Assembly: GCF_050624435.1 (NCBI RefSeq)
Contig: NC_134537.1
Span: forward strand, 11,528,584-11,592,583
Direction of reading: 5' to 3'
DNA from: Tenrec ecaudatus
Taxonomy: Eukaryota > Chordata > Mammalia > Afrosoricida > Tenrecidae
DNA: 64,000 nt
Part shown: positions 44,527-55,546 of the stretch, piece after piece
Numbering within the stretch: the first letter of the stretch is position 1
Layout: each line of letters starts with the position of its first letter
The notes under the pieces: model-generated
Told to the model about the DNA's origin: nothing
The model's input: the letters and a program-made list of their open reading frames with translations, nothing else
Databases searched by the model: none
Made by a program: the position numbers and the translations under genes

Positions 44527-45433
44527 TTGTGCCTATGGACCGAATACACAGAATTACTGTATCAAAATGAACTACCATCTGATAAAAAACCACTATTATT
44601 GAAGGACAAAGTCCAAGTTGCACTGAAGCCATTAACCAAAAGCAAATCAGGAATTGATAGAATACTTATTGAAATTTTTCATAGAGCTGATGAAGCACTG
44701 AGATCACTCACTGGTCTATGCCAGGAAATTTGGAAGACAGCTAGTTGGTCAACTGTCTGGAAGAGGTCCATATTTTGTACCCATTCCAAAGGAAGGGAAT
44801 TCAGCCCAATCGTTCAATTATAGAACAATATCATTAATGTCACATGCAAGTAAAACATTGCTGAAGATCATCTAACCAAGCTTACAGCAGGAAATCGACA
44901 GGGAGCTGGAGCTGCCAGATGTTCAGGCTGGATTCAAGAGAGACATAGAACAAGCAATGTCTTTGCTGGTGTCAGCTAGATCTCAGCCAGAAGCAGAGAA
45001 TACCAGAAAGATGCTTACTTGTGTTTTATTGATTATGCCAAGGCACTTGAAGATGTGGATCACCAGAAACTATGGAAAACCTAGAGAAAAATGGGAATTC
45101 CAGAACACTTCACTGTGCTCAGGTAGAACCTGTACGTGGATTAAGAAGTTGTTGTGTGAACAGAACAAGGAAATGCTTTATGATTTAAAATCTGGAAAGG
45201 TGTGCATCTGGGTTGTATTCCCACCACACTTTATTCAATTTGAATGCTGAACAAATGGAGAAACTAGACTGTATATGACATCCAGATTGGAGAAAGGTTA
45301 AATAAACTGCGCTATACGGATGACATCGCCTTGTTTCCTGAAAGTGAGGAGGCCTTGAAACACTTTCTGATGTAGCTCTAGGATTGCAGCCTTCAGTAAG
45401 GAATAAAACTCAATGTTAAGAAGTCCAAAATCC
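44527..45433 (+). mobile_element. RTE LINE, reverse-transcriptase part
   Basis: Decayed RT domain beginning with a WTEYTELLYQNELP peptide and including the region equivalent to the catalytic YADD box (CTATACGGATGACATCGCC, YTDDIA). Multiple frameshifts. Probably the continuation of 40190-41225. Confidence 0.8.
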
Positions 45434-46095
45434 ATCAAAGACCCAGAACAAAAAAATCAGATGCGAATGAGGTGAAGTGCAGAGTGGAGACCTAAAGCCC
45501 ATCTGTAGACAATTGGACATCCCCTCACAGAAGGGTCACAAGGAAGAGACCAACCAGTCAGGGTGCAGTATCACACCAATGAAACATGCAACTTCCCTCT
45601 AGTTCTTTAATGCCCCCACCCCCTTACCATCATGACTCCAATTCTACCTTACAAATCCAGCTAGACCAGAGCATGTACACAGTTACAGATAAGATCTGGA
45701 AACACAGGGCATCCAGGACAGGTAAATCCCTCAGGGCCATAAAAGGGTAGTAATATAAGGAGGGGAAGGGGAAGTAGTGAGAAAGGGGGAACCGATTGCA
45801 ATGATCTACTACTGCCCCCTCCTAGGGGGTCAGAAAACAGAAAAGTGAGTGCAGGGAGACAGCAGTCGGTGTAAGACATGAAAATAATAATAATTTATAA
45901 ATTATCAAGGGTTCATGAGGGAGATAGGATGGGGAGGATGGGAAATGAGTTGATACCAAGGGCTCACGTAGAAAGAAAATCTTTGGAAAATGATGGCAAC
46001 ATATGTACAAATATGCTTGACACAATGGATGGATTGTGATAAGAGCTGTACGAGCCCCCAATAAAACGATTAAAACAAAACAAAAAAGAGATGTG
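45434..46095 (+). mobile_element. 5'-truncated L1 inside the RTE, with target duplication
   Basis: Starts within ATCAAAGACCCAGAACAAAA and ends GCCCCCAATAAAACGATT plus A-rich tail. The flanking RTE sequence is duplicated at 45412-45433 and 46096-46118, with the shared end CCAAAATCC. Confidence 0.85.
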
Positions 46096-46500
46096 AATGA
46101 AAAAGAAGGCCAAAATCCTCATAACTGGACTAATAGGTAACATTGTGATATAAAAAATGAATGTTGTCAAGGATTTTGTCTTGCTTAGATCCACAAATCA
46201 ATGCTCATGGAATCAGCAGTCAAGAGATCAGCAATCGGTGCATTGCATTGAGTAAATCTGCTGCACAAGACCTCTTTAGAGTGTTGGAAAGCAAAGAGGT
46301 TACTTTGAGGACTAAGGTGTTCCACAGTATTTTCAATCACCTCATATGCACGTGAAAGTCAGATATTGAATAAAGAAGACCAAAGAAGAATGGATGCATC
46401 TGAATTATGGTGGTGGCAAAGAATACTGAAAGGATCATGGATTTCCAAAAAGAGAGAGAGAGAGAGAGAGAAACAAATATGTCTTGGTGGACTTTTGAGA
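46096..46500 (+). mobile_element. RTE LINE, 3' ORF part
   Basis: Continues the RTE after the L1: AAATCCTCATAACTGGAC, the INAHGISSQEI peptide, and a broken WTLNKEDQRRMDAS-type segment. Contains an (AG)n run at 46450-46471. Confidence 0.8.
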
Positions 46501-47028
46501 ACAATATTGGATTATCAAAAAACCTAACCAGGTAGTGATGCTAATAGCAGCTGCTATTTCAGATGTGGTTTCCTGAGAAACCATCATGTGGTAACTGGTC
46601 TGCAGCTGTTGTTTCGGCCAACGCCCTTTTCTCAATTCTGGGTTCAAAGGACCACCAAAGAGGTTTCCCTCTAGTTGGCAAGGCCAGCAACTCACCTTCA
46701 CTGCCTTACCTCAAAACTCCCCAGTCCTGTGTTAATAATGTAGTCTGCAGGGAATGTGATGGCCAAATCCATGGGTCAGGCATCTGGCTGGAGACTTCTT
46801 TCGACCCATGTGATTGCAGAATCCAGTCAGCCCAACGGTGGCAGACTCAGGTCTCAGGAATCAGAAGTCAGATGAGTGAGTCAGATGTCAAAGACAGAGC
46901 TTTGCCAATTCTGCTCTGTGGCTTGGATGCAGCCCACGTCCCCAAAGGATCTCCCTTTTCCACCGATGGCCTGCTCTCATAAGATGACAAAATGGAGGAT
47001 AATTGCATCTTACTGATTGTCTTGAAGA
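46501..47028. other. unassigned intergenic sequence
   Basis: A 139-codon plus-strand frame (46563-46982) is present but has no recognised similarity. Confidence 0.4.
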
Positions 47029-47530
47029 GCCCTGGGAGTGCAGTGTTTACGTGCTGGCTGTGTGTTGGGAGCCAAGAGGCCCGGCCATAACCTTGCCTGT
47101 TCCGGAGCCATGAGGCCCGGCCATTGTCTTGATCTTTATTGCCTGAGCTCTGTAACTTTCCATAGGACCTGTTTGTTCTGCGGTCATTGTTCTCAGGGAA
47201 ACACCTGCAGCTTGTTTCCCTTTCCCTGGCCTATATAAGCTGTAGCCTTAATCAATAAAGGAAACTTGATCAGACTGCTGTCTTGTCTCCATTTCTTGTG
47301 TCTCTTGTCCCCCCAATTCCCACTCCCTGCTCCAGGGTCCGCGTTGAAGTTCCCACGGGTCGGGACAGCTGTGATGCAGTAGTTTGAAACCACCAGCTGC
47401 TCCATCAGAGGACGATGGAACTTTCTACTGTACAGAGTTACAGTCTCGGAAAACTCATGGGGGCAGTTAAACCCTGTCTTGTAAGGTTGCTCTGAGTCAG
47501 CATCGACTTGATGGCGGTGAGTTTGGGATT
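47029..47530 (+). mobile_element. AfroSINE split by a class II LTR
   Basis: Head CCCTGGGAGTGCAGTGTTTA at 47029-47062; body resumes at 47374 with CAGTAGTTTGAAACCACC, GAGTTACAGTCTCGG and CAGCATCGACTTGATGGCGG. Confidence 0.9.
47063..47367 (+). mobile_element. class II (ERVK-like) solo LTR
   Basis: This 305-base element starts TGTTGGGAGCCAAGAGG and ends GGGTCGGGACA. Perfect six-base duplication GCTGTG at 47057-47062 and 47368-47373. It has TATA (CCTATATAAGC), AATAAA and a CT-rich U5. No retroviral genes. Confidence 0.93.
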
Positions 47531-47558
47531 TTCGTGGCCTATGCAAATGGACACAGGA

Positions 47559-47957
47559 TGTCAGGTAGTTGGATCACTTAGAGCCAGGGAAAGGGAGGAA
47601 AAGGGAATCTGATATTGGGGAAGAGAAATTGACCAGCAAAAATAAAAACCCAAAGAAGCTGGGCCAGTAATATGTAGAAATTTACCAGCAAAACAGCCTC
47701 CAAAGTGGGCGGCAAGTCTATAAAAGGGAAGCCCACCAGACAGGCAGCACACTCAGATCTTTCTCCTGACCTTTCCACTTGAACCTGTCAAGAGCACTAA
47801 GGCTTTCCTATGCTTTGTAGAACTTCCGTACTTTTCCTGTCAATAAAAGAACTTTCCTATGTTCTGTTGCAGGCTATGTGTCTGGGTAAAATTCTTCCTT
47901 CCCAAAAGATTAAGAACTCAGTATTAGAACCAGCCTGGGATCCACCAGGACAATAAC
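47559..47957 (+). mobile_element. class I-like LTR
   Basis: TGTCAGGTAG start, TATA-like GTCTATAAAAG near 47716, CAATAAAAG polyadenylation signal near 47841 and a U5-like end near CCACCAGGACAATAACA. Ends are uncertain because the duplication is ambiguous. Confidence 0.65.
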
Positions 47958-48510
47958 ATGAACTATCAAATGTATGCATCTTGCCCGGCCTGTCTCCCCA
48001 GACAACACCCACCTAGTGAGAGAATATTTAAAGAAGACACTTCTTACAGGAACCGATGAGTCACACCTCAATTTGCGGGTAGGGTAGGGTGGTTAAAGGT
48101 TGATCCGTCCATCTCCTTGTGTCTAAGGTGTTCGTCTACTCTGTGTCCTATCTCCCCTGGACTGCAATATACTGCGTTTGGCTTTTGTTGATTTTTAGTT
48201 ATTGTGGTAGTACTTGGTGACTGGCACCTCGGCATTTATTGTCTCTTCCTTAATAACAGAGCTCAATCTTTTAGCGAAGTGTATTGCTTCCCAAAATATG
48301 GAAGTTCTCAACTTCCCTGGTAGCTAGGAGTGGCCATGTGTCTCAGTTTTGGCCCGAGTTATAAACAGAAGCGTTCAATGTGTATCAGAGCTTAAATTCT
48401 GAGCACCTCGTTTGCAGAAGCCTATGGATCCCAGTGAAAGCCGCAAATCCGTTTGCAAAGTTCCCTTGTGGACTTGAACCTCCAGTGAATTGTTTCTGAC
48501 CACTAAGCAG
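47958..48510. other. unassigned intergenic sequence
   Basis: No gene or named repeat was recognised. Confidence 0.4.
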
Positions 48511-48523
48511 GGATGTGAGCAGT

Positions 48524-49093
48524 TTGTTTTTTTTATCATTTTGGGCGGGGGGGCTCGTACAACTCTTATCACGATCCATCCATCCACCCATTGTGTCAAG
48601 CACATTTGTACATTTGTTGCCATCGTCATTCTCAAAACATTTGCTTTCTGCTTGAATCGTTGGTATCAGCTCCTCATTTTTCCCCTCACTTCCCGCTCTG
48701 CCTCACTCCAGGAACCCTTGATAATTTATAAATTATTATTATTTTGTCATATCTTATACTGTCTGATGTCTCCCTTCACCCAGTTTCCTGTTGTCCATCC
48801 CCAGGGAGAAGGTTATATGTAGATTCTTGTAATGGGTTCCCCCTTTCCACTCCACCCTCCCTCCACCCTCCCGGTATCACCACTCTTACCACTGGACCTG
48901 AAGGGATCATCTGTCTTGGATTCTCTGTGTTTCCAGTTCCTATCTGTACCAGTGTACATCCTCTGGTCTAACCAGATTTGTAAGGTAGAATTGAGATCAT
49001 GATAGTGGGGTGGGGGAAAGCATTTAGGTACAAGAGGAAAATTGTATGTTTCATCATTGCTACACTGCACCCTGACTGGCTCGTCTCCTCCCT
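48524..49093 (-). mobile_element. 5'-truncated L1 with target-site duplication
   Basis: A 570-base antisense copy flanked by a perfect 13-base repeat GGATGTGAGCAGT (48511-48523, 49094-49106). Confidence 0.93.
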
Positions 49094-49106
49094 GGATGTG
49101 AGCAGT

Positions 49107-49718
49107 CCTGTCCTTAGGCAGCGTGCATTAGAAAATGGGTTCTCTCCAATCCCTCCAGGCAGCCCCAGAAGGGACCATCTTCCTTAAGGCCTTGCCTGGA
49201 TGTGTCCCTGATGGAGATCACTGTTCTGGGAGTTGTGTAGTCTCGAGTCATGCCCTGACAACCTTGGTCAGAAGGCCCTGGACCAAGCTCGTAAGTTCCT
49301 CTGTCTAACAGAATGTAGGCGGGCCACTAATGAGTTCATCCTGCTTCTACAGTCCCACCTGTCCCTGTGATACATTGATCTGCTGCCAATCATGATGTTG
49401 TCAGTTTCCAGAGACTCAGTGTTTTCGATTATATTTGAGATTTTTCAGCTCTTTTCTACTCTAAATATATATATATATATGGAACTTCCAGCAAAATTGG
49501 ACAAATAGAGCGAGAGCAACTGGGTGAAGTACCTCTTTTACTCGTTTGACTCCTTAGTACGCGGCTGTGATGACAGTTTAGCAGCTGTGTTGGAGCATAG
49601 GGAGATTTTGAGGGGAAACGTCTTAGACAGCCGAGAAGATGCTACAATGTGCTTAATCCAATGACTTCATGGACTTGCCATGCCATCCCTGAAACCTTAA
49701 TTCTGAACTCCTTTTATC
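49107..49718. other. unassigned intergenic sequence
   Basis: Contains a short (AT)n run at about 49466-49480. No gene was seen. Confidence 0.4.
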
Positions 49719-49734
49719 TGAGACATAAATTCTT

Positions 49735-49759
49735 TTTTTAAAATCATTTTATTGGGGGC
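49735..49759 (-). mobile_element. extremely truncated L1 insertion (about 25 bases)
   Basis: Only the antisense terminal ATCATTTTATTGGGGGC of the L1 family is present. It is flanked by 16-base near-repeats (TGAGACATAAATTCTT at 49719-49734; TGAGAGGTAAATTCTT at 49760-49775; two mismatches). Confidence 0.7.
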
Positions 49760-49994
49760 TGAGAGGTAAATTCTTGTGCCCTTTTATGATAGATGCAGCC
49801 AGTCAAAGAGAAAATGAGAGTTTCTGTTCAAATGGATGAGTTAACTGCAAGATCAAAACATTTCCAAGCTGGATAGTACCTTGCAAGCTTTCACCGAAAT
49901 ACTGCGATGAAAGGGCATTTTCACAGAGCTTGAAACTGAGATCCATGGCTGTGCTGTAATAAGAAAATTCTGATTGGTTGATATTTATAAAACC

Positions 49995-50165
49995 ATGCTT
50001 GGATCCATCGTATCTATTCAGACTCATGACAACCCAACGGGACTGGGTGCAACGTCCCTGTGGGTTTCTGAGACGGTAACTCTTCACACAGGAATAGAAA
50101 AGCTTATCTTGTTTTTGGAGCAGGTGGTTTGCAACTCAACCACTAAGCCAGCAGAGCTCCTCCAA
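49995..50165 (-). mobile_element. AfroSINE copy
   Basis: Antisense copy: CAGACTCATGACAACCCAAC, CCCTGTGGGTTTCTGAGACG, GGTGGTTTGCAACTCAACC. Confidence 0.82.
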
Positions 50166-50308
50166 AGAGGGGTAAGAATCCCAATGACATCCATACTTAA
50201 AATCTGATAAGCACAAGCTAAAAGCATAACTGCTTGGAGAGCAAAAACAAAGAAACCACAAGAGACATTTTTAAAAGCATCCATTGTATAATGCTAAATG
50301 CAAACATA

Positions 50309-50461
50309 CATTTTTAAAAAATCATTTCATTGGGGGCTCTTACAACTCTTGTTGCAAACCATACATCAATGGTATCCGACATATTCATATATATATTCCA
50401 TCATTATTTTCTAGACATTTACTTTCCAGTGAGCCCTTGGAAGCAGCTCCTCTTCCTCCAC
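50309..50461 (-). mobile_element. 5'-truncated L1 with target-site duplication
   Basis: A 153-base antisense copy. Flanks AATGCAAACATA (50297-50308) and AATGTAAACATA (50462-50473) differ at one base. Confidence 0.88.
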
Positions 50462-50473
50462 AATGTAAACATA

Positions 50474-51081
50474 TTAAGTAAATATGCCTTTACTGCTTTT
50501 GTTTTTATGATTCAAATACACCTTGATTTTTTTTTGTAGTTAGTTCAAGGATCATTTGTTGGCCCTTAGGAGAGTTTTCCAGTCCAGTCTGTTGGGGCAC
50601 CACACCCTGGCCCCAAAGTCCACTTTCTGGATTCCCTGGGGACCTTGCCACTCCATTCCCTTGCTGTTCCACTGCACTCCCCCAGTGCTTTGCCTCGGTG
50701 TGGTGGGATCAGGTCAGGCGCAATTCCCACACTGTGTCTCCGGTGCTGTCCCCTGTATCGCCCTTGGTCACTGAGGGGCATCATGTCTCATAGTGGGGCC
50801 AGCCATGTTGTTCTCTCTGGGGGCTGGCTACCCCACACAATCTCAATTTGTTTCTGCTTGGACTCAAGCCCCAAAGAGGGAGAGACCGCCTATACACAGA
50901 TGCCAGGACACCAGAAAAACAGACTGAGAACCAGTCTTTGGGGTCTGACAGATGGGGATGGACAGGACTACTTCTTCTGGCCACTGCTGGCTCCATAGGA
51001 AAGACTCCGCTACGGGGCTTGTTGTAGGGGCTCTTTTTATACAACTTCAGGAGGTGGACAGCTGACACCATGAGCACCAAA
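50474..51081. other. unassigned, possible repeat
   Basis: GC-rich block at 50580-50840 looks like an interspersed repeat I have seen in afrotherian sequence, but I cannot name it. No gene. Confidence 0.3.
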
Positions 51082-51175
51082 CATATGGTTCTCGCTGCCA
51101 CTGAACCCATTCTGACTCACAGTGACCCTCAGACAGGGTAGAAGGGCCCCGCAAGTTTCTGAGACCAGAGTGGAG
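51082..51175 (-). mobile_element. AfroSINE fragment
   Basis: Antisense: CGCTGCCACTGAACCCATTC, CAGACAGGGTAGAAGGGCCC, CAAGTTTCTGAGACC. Confidence 0.75.
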
Positions 51176-52098
51176 GGGCTTCTTTGTCAAACTTATTGTT
51201 AGGTCATGTTCTTCTGATCAGGGAAGCAGGAAGCATTGACAGTGCTTCTAGCGGTGCTGTAATGTCCGGGCCACCTGAAAGGTAGGATGGGAATGGGAGG
51301 CGGGTTCCTCCAGGTGCCCAAGGACGCAGAGAGAGTGCCTGCTTAACTGAAACGAAGCCATTTGGGAGCTTTACCTTGTGTCCCTACAGCCATACATTGT
51401 ATTAGGAGTAATTCCCAGAAAGGGCCTCTCAAAGATAGGAATCTGAGACTGTTTCTACAGACACGGCTGGCACGGGATGGGAAAACCGTTATTCACAGGA
51501 TCCTCCGTGGCTACTCAAATGAAGAGCCCATTGCAGGCAAGTCTATAGGAGTTCAGGGGCTGCTGCATACACGTTTGTTACTAGGAGCACTAATGGACTG
51601 GCATGGGGCAGGGATACAAGAAATATTAGCGGTGATCCTGAAGAATTCACAGTAAGAAAATCCGAAGTCCCTGTCCTTACAAACTCTAGGAGCGGGCAGA
51701 AAACCAGCGAGCCTCCGTTACTTTGACACGCATGCGTGCGCACACAAGCACATGCGCTTTCTTCTGCGCGCAGGGGCCCTGTTAGCTGTTGTAGCCTTGG
51801 AGATAATGCAGGTAATTCCTGCATCTTATGCTAATGAAAGTGTGCGGCGCAGAATTATGTAAGTGAAAACCATAGTCCTTAGGGGCTTCATCTTTGCGCA
51901 TTAAGGCATGGATTTTCAAGGGGAAAGATCCTGGGAAGGTGAAAGGAGACATTGGGTAGATTTGGACGATGGAAGAGGAGGCGCCAATCCCCCTGAGCTT
52001 CCTTTGCCATCAGAAGCCGCCTCTCTGCTGACTGAGCAAATCTTTGGCTCCAGAGCTGATGACACCTTGTGAGGCAGTTTGCAAGAGGACCCCAAGTC
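51176..52098. other. unassigned intergenic sequence
   Basis: No gene or named repeat was recognised. Confidence 0.4.
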
Positions 52099-52198
52099 TA
52101 GCACACATGGCGCACATAGCACACATGGTGCACATAGCACACATGGTGCACATAGCACACATGGTGCACATAACACACATGGTGCACATAACACACCC
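52099..52198. repeat. 18-bp minisatellite
   Basis: Five full units of TAGCACACATGGTGCACA plus a partial sixth; unit variants differ by one or two bases. Because 18 is a multiple of three, both strands stay open and read as six-residue repeats. No coding evidence. Confidence 0.95.
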
Positions 52199-52369
52199 TC
52201 TCCTTTTTGTGTAACGAAGCGCAAGGGGAGAAAAACAGCTTCAATCAATTCTAAATGTCAATGTGTAAAGTACTGCTGTCAAAGGGGTGTTGTGGGTGAA
52301 CTTGACCTCTATAATTGGGAATAAAGGGAAAGACGTCGTCTGTGAAGCAGTTCTGCTCTGTCTGCAGCG

Positions 52370-52505
52370 TCTCTGGGAGTCCCACTAGACTTAAGGCAGC
52401 GTAGGATCTTAGAGAAGTGAAGGAGTCATCCAAAATCACACAGACAAATTGGAGATAGAGCCGGACCCTGAGCTCAGGTCTTATGAAGCAGAGTCTACAG
52501 TGCAT
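52370..52505 (+). repeat. MIR fragment
   Basis: AAATCACACAGACAAATTGG then TGAGCTCAGGTCTTATGAAG follow the MIR consensus. Confidence 0.7.
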
Positions 52506-52984
52506 TAAAAACAAAAACAAAAAACCCCTCAGGTGATAATATTTTTAAAAGTTCGTTGTGGATAAGACTGTGAGGAAGCCTTTTGGGTTTTCTGTATTGT
52601 CCAATTATTTCCCCAATGATTTACACGGCAAAAACAATGGTTTAACAAAACGTGGTAGGTAGAAGCCCAGGTTTAATAAGAGATTTTTTAAAAAGTAGTA
52701 AAACCAGCCTAACAGAAAAGCTTTTGCCATCTTATAACTTAATTACACATATATATATTTCTTTTTATAAAAGCTACAAGAAAAAACTTTCTTACTACTA
52801 TTTAAATATTTATTTCCTGTATAACAGGAGTTAATAACATGGCCTGTTAGCCAATCAAAGGTACAACCACAGTGTTGCTCTGAAGGGCAGACCAGGGAGA
52901 AGCATGTGGTTAATAGTATATTTGTATTTTAGTTGCATTTTTCAGGAAATTTATGCCACATTGTTTACTGGAAGAACTGATTAA
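52506..52984. other. AT-rich intergenic sequence
   Basis: No gene or named repeat was recognised. Confidence 0.4.
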
Positions 52985-53680
52985 ATCGCTGTGTTTATTT
53001 GTACATCTCTTATCACAAGTCACACATCCATCTACTGTGTCAAGCACATTTGTACATTTGTTGCCATCATCATTTTCAAAACATTTTCTTTCTACCTGAG
53101 CCCTTGGTATCAGCTCTTCATCCCCTCCCCGCCATGAACCCTTGATAATTTACCTTTTTTTTTCCCTTACACTTACTGATATCTCCCTTCACCCACTTTT
53201 CTGTTGTCTGTTCTCCAGGGAGGGGGTTATATGTAGATCATTGTGATCAGTTCTCCCTTTTCCCCCTACTTTCCCCTTCCCCTCTTGATATGGCTACTCG
53301 CAATATTAGCCCTGAGGGATTTATCTGTCCTGGATTCCCTGTGTTTCCAGCTCTCATCTGTACCAGTGTACATGCTCTGGTTTAGCCGAATTTGTAATGT
53401 AGAATTGGGGCCATGATAGTGGGAGGGGAGGAAGCACTAAAGCACTAGAGGAAAGTTGTATGTTTCCTTGGTGCTATACTGCACCCTGACTGGCTCGTCT
53501 CTTCCTTGTGACCCTTCTGTAAGGGGATGTCCAATTGTCTGCACAAGGACGTTGGGGCTCCCCTGCTTCCTCCCCCTCATTCACATCGATATGATTTTTT
53601 TTGTTCAGGGTCTTTGATGCCTAATAGCTGATTCTATTGATACCTCATGATTTCACAGGCTGAATTTACTTTATATTAAC
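52985..53680 (-). mobile_element. 5'-truncated L1 copy
   Basis: Antisense L1 3'UTR without the extreme 3' end: TGTGTCAAGCACATTTGTAC, GGTATCAGCTCTTCATCCC, AGGGGATGTCCAATTGTCTG. Confidence 0.88.
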
Positions 53681-53929
53681 CACCTCTTCACCCCCACATA
53701 CTCTTTTTTTTTTTCAAAATTAGGACACATCTTTGCAACCTCAGGGTAGGGAAAGATATGTTAAACAAAAAGAACTGGTATTTAAAGAAAACATTGAATT
53801 ATTCAAATGCATTAAAATGAAAACTCATTAAAAGCACCATAAAGCATAAAAGAGGACAAAAATATCCCCTAAAATAGACAAGATATTTTAAAACATACCT
53901 AAGCACTGTTATCCAAACTACAACAAAGC

Positions 53930-54037
53930 AAATGCACTGCCATGGGATCGATTCTGACTAATAGGGAGCCCACAAGAGTGTCCAAGGCTGTAAATCTTTT
54001 CCGGAGCAGAGAGCCTCATGTTTCGAAATCTGTAAGA
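53930..54037 (-). mobile_element. AfroSINE copy, diverged
   Basis: Antisense: GCACTGCCATGGGATCGATT, CTGACTAATAGGGAGCCCAC. It abuts an antisense RTE end. Confidence 0.65.
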
Positions 54038-54330
54038 AATATTGTTAGGTACTGCCGAGTGGCCCTGTGGAACAGAACAAAACACTGTCAGTCTTGTCCC
54101 ATCCTCACAATTGTTATGTTTGACGCATCGATGTAGCCGCTGTGTCGGTCCATGTTGTTGAAGGTCTTCCTCTTTTACCCTGCCCTGCCACTTTTCTAAG
54201 TACGACATTCTTCTCCAGGGACTGGTCTCTCCTGACATTATGTCCAAAGTATTCGCTGATGTGCTCTGCTTCTTTTCATGAGGGTTTCAGTGTTTTATAA
54301 TGTTTCAAGTCTGTCCGTAAGATTTTCCAT
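54038..54330 (-). mobile_element. RTE LINE, extreme 3' part
   Basis: Antisense end of an RTE: begins with the complement of its CAACAA-type tail (TTGTTAGGTACTGCCGAGT), then reads on the minus strand as a broken MSGETSPWRRM...RVKEEDLQ segment also present in the copy ending at 59.97 kb. Confidence 0.8.
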
Positions 54331-54479
54331 GGCTAAGGCTTCATACGTGGACAACCAACTCTTTCTTCATTGTCTTTTCACTTTGGGTAACCCTGCTGGC
54401 ATTTGAAGTACCAGCAACATAGACTCCGGCAGCACAGCAGCACACAAGCCACCACAGTAGGACAAACAAAGAGAAATAG

Positions 54480-54710
54480 AGGATACGGAATATTACAATT
54501 CTGTTTTAAAAGAAAAACACATGAACAACCTGAACAGGATGTTTACCCCACCCCCCAAAAAAATCCACATGGCCAGCCAGTCAAGAAAAAGTGTTCAGCC
54601 ATGATGAGATACCATTTCGCACATCCATTTGGTAAGTCTGGCAAAAATCAAATGATCAAACATCGAGGAGGATTGTATAGCTCCGAGAATTCTCCTAGGA
54701 AAAAGTATCT
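54480..54710 (+). mobile_element. old L1 fragment
   Basis: GAGATACCATTTCGCACATC and GGCAAAAATCAAATGATCAA correspond to the mammalian L1 ORF2 3' region. Confidence 0.65.
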
Positions 54711-54734
54711 GGACTTCTGGTGACGACATGTGTT

Positions 54735-54805
54735 GCTAAATAGAACTGCTCGGTGGGGGTTTCAAGGCTGTGGCCCCTCAGGAAGCAAGCCCGCCTTCCA
54801 AGAAA

Positions 54806-54868
<63 letters not shown>

Positions 54869-54905
54869 TTAGAAGCCCAATGCTTACTGATTGCACTACC
54901 CATAG
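54735..54905 (-). mobile_element. AfroSINE copy split by (GT)n
   Basis: ATAGAACTGCTCGGTGGGGG, then a 59-base GT run (54810-54868), then AGAAGCCCAATGCTTACTGA, the complement of the SINE head. Confidence 0.75.
54810..54868. repeat. (GT)n microsatellite
   Basis: An uninterrupted GT run of about 29 units; likely length-polymorphic. Confidence 0.98.
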
Positions 54906-55037
54906 ACTCTAGTGGGAAAACAAGTTAGTCTAATCGCTCTGGGAAAGAGCTTGACTCTGATAAAGTTGAATGAGGCAGACTCCTGTGACATGGAAATCCC
55001 ATGATTAGACAGGCACCTAGCAGAAACACTTGCCTAG

Positions 55038-55542
55038 TGTGTCAGTCTGGATAGACTGGAGAAACAAATCCACAGAAACTCACAGGTATGTAAGGGAGTT
55101 TTATATAAAAGGTAAATGTACATTAAGAAAGCATCCCAACCCAGCCCAGTCCAAGCCCATAAGTCCGACATTAGCCCGTATGTCTGACGCCGATCTACAA
55201 AGTCATCCTCGAACCTGCAAAACACACTCAATGACGCACAATACAGGAGGAAAGCCGAATCCGTGAGCATGTAAGCATCTCAGTGCTGGCAGGGGTCTCC
55301 ACACGGCTGCTCCAGCACCCAGGGCTGCATCAGGATCGGTCCATGTGGTTTCTCAAAGGAAGTGAGCCTTGCCAGCTGAGGCAAAGAACTAGCTAAGGCA
55401 GCCACACACTGGTCTGACCATCAGAGAACAAGAGACCAGAGAACAAGAAAGGCGAGGCTCACCGAGCCATTTATCTCTGCCCTGCAATTAATCCCACATG
55501 TGTTTATCAGCCAGGTATGCACAACAAACCTTAACTATCTCA
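55038..55542 (-). mobile_element. ERVL-like solo LTR
   Basis: About 505 bases from TGTGTCAGTCTGG to CTTAACTATCTCA as read on the plus strand, with CTAG duplicated at 55034-55037 and 55543-55546. The family matches 63074-63576. Confidence 0.75.
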
Positions 55543-55546
55543 CTAG

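Noticed and set aside
52099-52198. Regularly repeated units considered as CRISPR
   Set aside because: Units are contiguous 18-mers without unique spacers, in mammalian DNA. It is a minisatellite.
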